A stretch of 64,000 nucleotides of DNA from Molanna angustata (Eukaryota > Arthropoda > Insecta > Trichoptera > Molannidae): positions 19,785,678 through 19,849,677 of the forward strand of contig OY754978.1 of the NCBI GenBank assembly GCA_963576475.1, in the 5' to 3' direction. Numbering within the stretch: the first letter of the stretch is position 1; every line of letters begins with the position of its first letter. Positions 57,566 to 64,000 of this stretch are shown piece by piece. The notes under the pieces are model-generated. The model saw nothing but the letters and a program-made list of their open reading frames with translations. It was not told the origin of the DNA and ran no database searches. Position numbers and translations under genes: made by a program.

Positions 57566-58931
57566 ATTGTGGGCAAACATTCCATTCATAGTCTATTCAG
57601 TATCGTTGTTTGTCCCTGTACCATCACGTTAGTTTTGTCTAATAGTAAAAGGTTCATATTCTTTCCTTGATATTTGAAATGTACTGTCACACAACTATTC
57701 AATTAAATATTTAAATGATGGAATTCATCGAATATGGGGAGTAAAAGAACATCGTGGATTAACAATCTCAAGTAGTAATTTGGGATTCCGGATGCGGCGT
57801 CACTCATTGAGTGGCGCAAGATCGGGATAAAATTTTTTTTGAAGGTCGCAAACCTGCATTTTTAATACCACAGGAAGAAGAAAAATATCTGTGATGGTTT
57901 TTGTTAAATATGTATGAAAAATAGGTTTTTTAAACCAAAGGATTCCTAAAAAGGAGGAAAATGAATAAGGTAGGTAGTTATTTGATTTAACAATAATTTG
58001 TCCACTCAATTTCATGCGTTTGCGTTCCCAAGCTAATGTCACAGAAGGTATCCATTATTTCAAATTTATTCATTTATGATAATGAATCTGTAACAGGTGC
58101 ACGCCATTTTGAATTGCGGGTCAGTTTTAATCATAGAATTTAAAACTTGCAACCATGTGTGAACTTAGTAAATACATCCGTTTTGAACACAAACACACAC
58201 GCGCTGATATCAAATAATAAAATACGAAAATAAAAACGACAATTTCGACCTCAAAATACAAAATGTCACAGTAATTTAGGCCGCAATACAAAGGACACTG
58301 AGGCATAATTTCCGATGCGATGTCCGCTTTGACATAAATTTCACCGGCGAAAAAGTCGTATGAAATTAAATAATGAAAAAAATGCACTTGTATATAATAT
58401 GAACCGGCCTTATATAACAATACACATGGTACATAATTTGATGTTTAATTTCCATAGAATAATGCAAATTAAATATTTGTAGACAATACGTGCTAAACAG
58501 TATGCGTAGGTACCTACCTATGTACAATAAAGAGCAAACGCATATAGAAAATAATGATGTTCATGAACAGTTTTCTATGTTTCTAACGATGACACTAAAC
58601 AAGCGCCAAATGTAGTAAATTATCGCGTTGTTTGACATATATTATATCATTAATGACGTAACACTTATAGTGCACGAATTTATTGACACTTCGCGTCGAA
58701 CGATTAATCTGGTGGTGATTTTTTTTGACACATTTTTATGTACTGTGCCAACACTAGTGTTTTTCTTTTCCAAAAGAGTTGATTTACATCCTGATGAAGA
58801 GGTAGCACTTACAATACGTACATAGTTACGAAACAAACATTGTCAAATAATCACACGTGGTTAAAACAAAGTTATTGATCATACTAAAGAAGGTATGCTC
58901 ATTTTTTTTCTCATAAAATAATAAATTCATG
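57566..58931. other. AT-rich stretch without a recognisable gene
   Basis: The 97-codon antisense frame at 58127-58420 and others here lack motifs. Nothing supported. Confidence 0.5.
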
Positions 58932-59420
58932 ATTTTGGAGCAAAGAAGGAGTACATGGTTTGGGCGACCACTCCATTCCCACTCCATTGTATAATTTTTG
59001 TATATATGTAAACATGTAACATTACTTACTGTCTTCTCTGCTTTTCATTGTATCTCTCTATTCGAAAACTTTTTGACCTTGCTTGTACTTCACCTGGATT
59101 GAATTTGAGATTGGATTGGACTTGTTTATTGGATACTTCTGTTGACTGATCCTGCCTGGACCTGGACAACTGCAGCCGCTATAATACAACACCGCTGCAA
59201 GGCCACTAGCTGGGCGTTCTTACCATCTCTCCTACGGAGGAGTATATCCTGACGCGACTTGGTGAGGAGGCGAGCCACCCCCCCTTATAATACTTTATTA
59301 GTGGCACTCGAGAGGGTGTTGGTTACATCATTACTAACTTTATTATGTGCCTATCTATCTACAAATAATAATATTACTCTTTAATAAACCGTGTTATCAA
59401 CTAGACACGAATTATTATCA
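58932..59420 (+). repeat. Unidentified repeat, possibly LTR-like
   Basis: The first 40 bp (attttggagcaaagaagg, catggtttgggcgacca) match the inverse of 63958-64000, so this is a repeat boundary. The segment is GC-richer (ggacctggacaactgcagcc), contains an aataaa signal at 59382 and no frame. That is compatible with a solo LTR, but no TG...CA ends or target duplication could be fixed. Confidence 0.35.
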
Positions 59421-59934
59421 TCAAAATAGTTTTAGTTGAGTATTTGGTATAACATATTATATTCAACTATAAAGTGGAAACCTATAGGCAGAGTGGATAG
59501 GTTGACTTATTTACTTATTCCCATACAAACAGAGGGTCTGTCACTGAGTTGATGTATCGGCAGAAAACATTAAAACACCTGCCCGTTACCTAGCCAGAGT
59601 GCCGCGGGTCGTATATACTCGCCGCGCAATCGTGCTTTTCAAACTTAAACTAGTGGGATCCGTTGCGTCTCGCTGGGTGATAGATAACAACTATGAGCTG
59701 GGAACGAGAGGGTCGGGCTAGTCCAAGAGTATGACAGTTGCTAGGACAAACACTCAGAAAAAAGGAAAAAAAAATATATAATATGTGGATATAAAAACGT
59801 CTGTAATGTTGTTCCCCCCCTGCATGCGTGTATAGCACACTTCCTGATAAGACTTATCTATTACAAACGGTCAGTTGCAGCTAATGAGACAAATATCAAA
59901 AAATATTTTTATACGCACGTTAAAAAGTATATCC
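59421..59934. other. No gene recognised
   Basis: Includes a GC-rich patch (59595-59640, gccgcgggtcgtat) and a C run at 59813-59820. Confidence 0.4.
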
Positions 59935-60065
59935 TTTTCTTCTTCTTCAACCACCCCTGGAAGAAGCATCCTCCTTAAGCCTAGATGTCGCATCCAGGAC
60001 TCGCCAGCATATCGTTTGATGTCATCCCTCCATCACAGCCGTGGTCGCGAGGTAATTAGCATGAA
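59935..60065 (-). mobile_element. RTE-like LINE 3' end with GAA-triplet tail, antisense
   Basis: The minus strand reads RGRPRL, stop, WRDDIKRYAGESWMR, then gaagaagaagaaaagg. The RW.DDIK..AG..WMR signature is that of RTE-like C-termini (compare 15130-15400). Confidence 0.65.
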
Positions 60066-60177
60066 AACAAAAAAAATGCAGTTGAAATGAAATCGCTAAG
60101 AATAATTTCTAATATGTACGACTATTAGGTACTTATGTCGATGTCGGCTATCGTTACTAAGTTAATATGATATTATC

Positions 60178-60300
60178 TGGATTCGATTACCTTCCACTAT
60201 TTTTTATTCTGGATTTGTGTGACTATCAATTCCTCTGGCCTCCAAAATGAGGCAACTTGTAAGGCGCTTTTTAAATTAATATTTGACATAATATAGCTTA
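60178..60300 (+). mobile_element. SINE family 3, old copy
   Basis: ggattcgattacc, 'tattctggatttgtg' and 'ccaaaatgaggcaacttgt' align in order with the 63719-63954 copy; the head is lost. Confidence 0.55.
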
Positions 60301-61300
60301 TGTTAGTAACTAGAGTATAAAATAGAATAAAGTCATTTAATCATTCGGTGAATATTTTGTGATATTTAACACTAACCATTTTTAACTTATATTATTAGCT
60401 ATATACCAATATTTTTTTGGTATATAGTTAACAATATATGTCAAAATTGGTTAAAACAAAATAATTTGATAAAAAATGAAGACACTTAAAAATAATGAGA
60501 ATGATCACTTACCATGCATGCGATAAACTGAAATAGAGGAATGTATAAGGAAAAGTTTTATTGAAAGATGTACCTACCCGATGTAACGATGTAAATATGG
60601 TAAAAGATGCTTGTTAAGAGTGAGGCCTTCAGTATTTTCTGACGATTTTGTTAGGGACATGACACGATTGCTTGAAGAAATGTATAAAAACATTGTTTTC
60701 GTAGTCATGTCTCGCTCTTAATGTCTTCATTATTTTAATTTTATTTTTCGTTATTTTCGCAGATAATGTAACACTATAATTAGGCAATCAAACTGTCATA
60801 GGTAACGTCTACATAAAACAAATTTCAGACATTTGTCATTTTGGCGTTTTTTACCGTAAACATTGTAAAAAAATGATATGTAGGCAATTTTAAAGTGAAT
60901 TTTATCATATTAGGTACCAACATCCGGTGTTGTGGTGACATGAGGCGATAGTTGTATGAACTTTGTTTTATTGAAAGCTGAATATATATGAACTGGGTAT
61001 GTATAATATAGACAAATAATATGTAAATTAACACCACATAACAAATGAACTTGTCCTTTTAGACGTTAAAGATACCATCATGACATAATACATTTTAAAC
61101 ACGTGAATAATATTAAATTCCAAACATATTGAGGTACATTATTGAAACAATGTTGAACACAAATAATGTGTAGGTGCCTATATACATCTACCTACTTTCC
61201 TTCAAAATAGCGTGACTGATATCGTAGTTTTATATATTTATTCACTTTAATATTCAGAAATAATATGAAGGTAAATCAATGGTATCTATTAAAAATTTTA
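60301..61300. other. AT-rich stretch without a recognisable gene
   Basis: Contains an 11-bp inverted repeat (ctatataccaa 60399-60409, ttggtatatag 60417-60427). No gene. Confidence 0.5.
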
Positions 61301-61372
61301 GAAGTTACAAATAAATAACTGTGCAAGAAATTACAAATAAATAGGTAGTTGTAAAAGAATTACAAATATATA
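61301..61372. repeat. Minisatellite, 26-bp unit, left part
   Basis: Units of ttacaaataaataattgtac plus aagaag. It continues on the other side of the Tc1-like insertion at 63124. Confidence 0.85.
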
Positions 61373-61401
61373 CAGACGGTGGCCAAATTAATACAATCAA
61401 A
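61373..61401 (+). repeat. Tc1-like terminal inverted repeat, left (3' of gene)
   Basis: 29 bp, identical in inverse to 63095-63123; starts cagacggtggcc. Confidence 0.95.
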
Positions 61402-61574
61402 TGAATTTATAGCAGTTTTTAGACTTCGAATCATTGAAAATTATTATTTTTTTATTTTATTTCGATCTTTCTAGAATATTATGGGAGATTTAATATATTT
61501 TTATAAAATAAAATGCATTTACTATGAATATATAATAGTTTATTGATAATAAAATACGTTTTATGGTAAAATGA

Positions 61575-62691
61575 TCAATATTTAGTAAATCCTCCCTTAG
61601 CTTTAATTACTGCTGATATTCTTCTGGGCATGCTGGAGATACATTTAATTGAGATATTTTTTAATTCTGGTGTGTTGTGCCATGCCTCAATTATGTTTTC
61701 TATTAGTTGTCTTTTGTTGGTGATGACACCTTTTTTTACAATTGCCCTTTTCAGAGCCTCCCAAACGTTTTCAATTGGATTTAGATCCGGTGAATTTCCT
61801 GGCCAATCTAATACCTTTATTTTTTCTCCTTCTAGAAATTTAGTAACGGTTTTCGCTTTGTGGCAGGGTGCAGAATCATGCATAAATACATATTTTCCAT
61901 TTGGAAACCATTCAGCCACTTGAGGCTTTAGTCTCCCTTTTAAAACTTCTATATACTGGTCCTGGCGCATTGTGCCATTCACAATATACAGCCTTCCCAT
62001 ACCCATCCCACTAATCACTGACCAGATCATTATTGACTGAGGGTGCTTCACTCTTTGGACCACACATTCCTCATTATATTTTTCACCTGGCCTTCTTCTC
62101 ACACATTGAGTTTTGTCCTGCAGTATTTGGATTGAGGATTCATCAGAAAAACAAACCTGAAAGAACACGAGAAGTTTTCACTAGTCAATTTTATTTAATA
62201 CAGAAAGTTTCATAAAAACTTATTTTACATTCTAATACCTTGCTCCAATCGTCTTCGTTCCAATTTTGGTGTTTTAGTGCCCATTCTAGTCGCTTTTTAC
62301 GCATTTCAGGTGTTAGTTTTGGCTTTTTCACTGGGCGATAACATTTGAGGTCCATTTCCACCAATCTTCGTCTCAATGTACGATCAGATATATTGACTCC
62401 TGTGGTCTGCAAAATAGATTTTATTACTTTTCGAGGCTTCTGTCTATTTTCTAGAGCAACATTTCTGATTTTTCTTTCTGTTCGCGGAGTAGTAATGCGC
62501 TTTCGTCCACATTTTCCTATTCGAGATGGTTCAAGGGGTACATTTCCTTTCATTTGCCTACTTATTTTGTGCACAGAATATTGAGAAACATTGGTAAGTG
62601 TGGCAATTTCTCGTTGACTGTATTCACAGTGACCAAGAAGGGTTGCAATTTTAGATTTTTTTCTTGGAGTGAGGTCACAAGATCTTCCCAT
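61575..62691 (-). CDS. Tc1-like transposase, 344 residues, one coding intron
   Basis: Catalyses cut-and-paste excision and TA-targeted insertion; acts in the nucleus. Exon 1 (62239-62691) gives 151 residues: an N-terminal paired-type helix-turn-helix (KKSKIATLL...SQREIATLTNVSQYSVHKIS), the linker GKCGRKRITTPRTERKI, a second HTH (SDRTLRRRLVEM) and DDWSK. The intron 62157-62238 (82 nt, GTATTAG...TTTCAG) joins AAG to GTT in phase 0. Exon 2 (61575-62156) gives 193 residues with FSDES, HDSAPCHKA and PGNSPDLNPIENVW. There are 34 residues between the second Asp and the Glu: DD34E. The start at 62691 is chosen because a good acceptor (gtttattttag, ending at 62694) lies just upstream. The more upstream in-frame ATG at 62727 would then be intronic. 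The size is normal for the family. Confidence 0.9.
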
Positions 62692-62693
62692 TT

Positions 62694-62814
62694 CTAAAAT
62701 AAACCAAAAAATTCTGAAATTCAGCATACATTTAGAAAATAATTTATCAAAATCGTAATAATTTGATTAGTAGTATAATTGTGATAAATATTTAGTAATA
62801 AATATTAGGTTTAC
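62694..62814 (-). other. Predicted 5'UTR intron of the Tc1-like transposase
   Basis: Minus-strand donor CAG|GTAAAC at 62814 and acceptor tttggtttattttag|AAATGG ending at 62694; 121 nt. Predicted from consensus only. Confidence 0.45.
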
Positions 62815-63094
62815 CTGTTATTTAAAAAAAAATGTAAGAAACACTCAAACACTGTCTCAAATAAACACAAAATCAATGGGCAAAATATTCCATTAACACC
62901 CGCACACTCTGTGAAGACCAATACTAAACTGACATTATCGTATCTTGTATGTGACAAACTTCATGTTGATGCTTAAAAAGTGTTGCAAGTACGATAACAA
63001 TAATGAAGGGAGTTGCCACAATTAAAAATATACTGATGTGATTCGATTTTGCTGGATAACAGCTAAAAATACAATTATTTTTGCATTTTTTTCC

Positions 63095-63123
63095 TTTGAT
63101 TGTATTAATTTGGCCACCGTCTG
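63095..63123 (-). repeat. Tc1-like terminal inverted repeat, right (5' of gene)
   Basis: Perfect inverse of 61373-61401. Confidence 0.95.
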
Positions 63124-63367
63124 TAACTGTACAAGAAGTAAGAAATAAATAATTGCACAAAATTTTACAAATAAATAGTTTTACAAGAAGTTACTAATAA
63201 ATAATTTTACAAAAAGTTACAAATAAATAATTTCACAAAAAAATACAAATTAATAGTCGTACCTACACAAAATTAAAAATTAATATTTGTACAAGAAGTT
63301 ACTAATGAATAATTCTACAAGAAGTTACAAATAAATAATTGTACAAGAAGTTACAAATAAATTAAAT
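63124..63367. repeat. Minisatellite, 26-bp unit, right part, about 9 units
   Basis: Degenerate units of gttacaaataaataattgta plus caagaa. With 61301-61372 it formed one array before the Tc1-like insertion. Confidence 0.9.
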
Positions 63368-63504
63368 TAGGTAATCGAACAACATATTTTCAGTGTATTT
63401 ACATTTTATAAATTGCAAATTTATTTTATTTTAAGCGCTCCAAATGGGCTTTAAAATGAAAGGAAGCGTAACATGATGTAAAGGAAGCTAGAAATGTGCA
63501 AAAA

Positions 63505-63575
63505 TAGAGAAGTGTGGCGCTCGGTCCTCTCTGCTTACCCAGTAAGGTATATGCCGTGATGGTATATATGTATAG
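63505..63575 (+). mobile_element. LINE A 3' tip
   Basis: 'gtgtggcgctcggtcctctc' and 'atgccgtgatggtata' match the last 70 bp of LINE A. Confidence 0.7.
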
Positions 63576-63718
63576 GTATGAATGGGCTTTTACATAATTA
63601 TTTAATACATGATGCGTATATTGCCCTTAACAAACATAAAAAAAACACATTTCTAGACTCGCCGGCGTGTTCTCAAGACAATATCTATACTTATAATATA
63701 ATAAAACACACAATATTG

Positions 63719-63954
63719 TCGGCCCTCGTGGCTCAGTTGGTTGGATATCTGACTGCTGATCCAAGGGTCCCGGGTTCGATTCCCGGTGAAGACACAGTTT
63801 TTAAAATTGTGTTTTCAGTCTGGATCTGTGAGACGATTAATATCGTAAGTCTCCAGAATGTGGCAACTTGTTATTGGGTGCGTGTTAAATAATTATTTGA
63901 CATAGTACCTGTTAGTTGCCCGAGAATCTATATTTAATATTACAGAAAAAAAAC
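63719..63954 (+). mobile_element. SINE family 3, best copy
   Basis: tRNA-like head with box A-like tggctcagttgg and box B-like gggttcgattccc. Then body cagtctggatctgtgagacg and attaatatcgtaagtctcca, and an A8 end. About 235 bp. The 104-codon frame over it is not a gene. Confidence 0.85.
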
Positions 63955-63957
63955 ACG

Positions 63958-64000
63958 GGTTTGGTCGCCCAAACCATACACAACTTTCTTACTCCAAAAT
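63958..64000 (-). repeat. Edge of an unidentified repeat, runs out of the window
   Basis: Inverse of 58932-58972 (tggtcgcccaaaccat against atggtttgggcgacca). Confidence 0.5.

Larger units (their letters stand above)
61373..63123 (-). mobile_element. Complete Tc1-like transposon, 1751 bp
   Basis: Terminal inverted repeats cagacggtggccaaattaat... of 29 bp are perfect, and each is flanked by TA (61371-61372 and 63124-63125), the Tc1/mariner target. It encodes one transposase on the minus strand. Ends, target duplication and frame are all intact, so insertion is recent. Confidence 0.95.

Noticed and set aside
63578..63892. 104-codon plus-strand frame
   Set aside because: Runs through SINE family 3, whose tRNA-like head explains its only distinctive residues.

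Overview
This is an AT-rich eukaryotic window made almost entirely of transposable elements and their decay products. I recognise no host gene, rRNA or functional tRNA gene in it. The content points to an insect. There are many lineages of non-LTR retrotransposons (R1-like, Jockey-like, RTE-like and CR1-like tails), three tRNA-headed SINE families, Helitron-like elements, hAT-like and Harbinger-like MITEs, and a Tc1 element with short introns. Frequent GTAGGTACCTAC-type words are what I associate with Lepidoptera. The order is an inference; 'arthropod' is safer.

Layout. 1-10 kb holds 3' ends of several LINEs, a SINE, a hAT-like MITE with an 8-bp target duplication and a 1-kb Helitron-like element (8940-9936). 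10-19 kb is mostly featureless AT-rich DNA with a palindromic MITE (12360-12555), LINE tails, a 179-bp mini-Helitron and old SINEs. 19-31 kb holds the retrotransposon reading frames: an R1-like fragment (19790-21035), an almost undamaged 350-codon reverse-transcriptase 3' half between 13-bp target duplications (24549-25632), and antisense RT remnants at 27.0-28.0 and 30.2-31.0 kb. 33-46 kb mixes palindromic MITEs, SINEs, a second Helitron-like copy with a long AC tract, and nested MITE-in-MITE insertions. 46-47 kb is a 104-bp satellite broken by a 59-bp perfect hairpin. 54.8-55.3 kb is a 65-bp satellite broken by an inverted-duplicated retroposon. 56.3-57.6 kb is a hAT-like element carrying a LINE tail. 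61.37-63.12 kb is a structurally complete Tc1-like transposon with perfect terminal repeats, a 344-residue DD34E transposase encoded across a predicted 82-nt intron, and a predicted 5'UTR intron. It sits inside a 26-bp minisatellite.

How it fits together. Only the Tc1 transposase looks capable of encoding a complete enzyme. The 24.5-kb RT fragment is the best-preserved LINE frame but lacks everything before the YADD motif. The SINEs and MITEs encode nothing and would depend on enzymes supplied elsewhere. The theme that stands out is inverted duplication. Several insertions end in near-perfect hairpins (36151-36194, 46195-46344, 55003-55126), lone hairpins occur at 32181-32227 and 49099-49151, and in two palindromic repeat families the two arms of a copy co-vary. 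That pattern, rather than any gene, is the best candidate for something under-described here.
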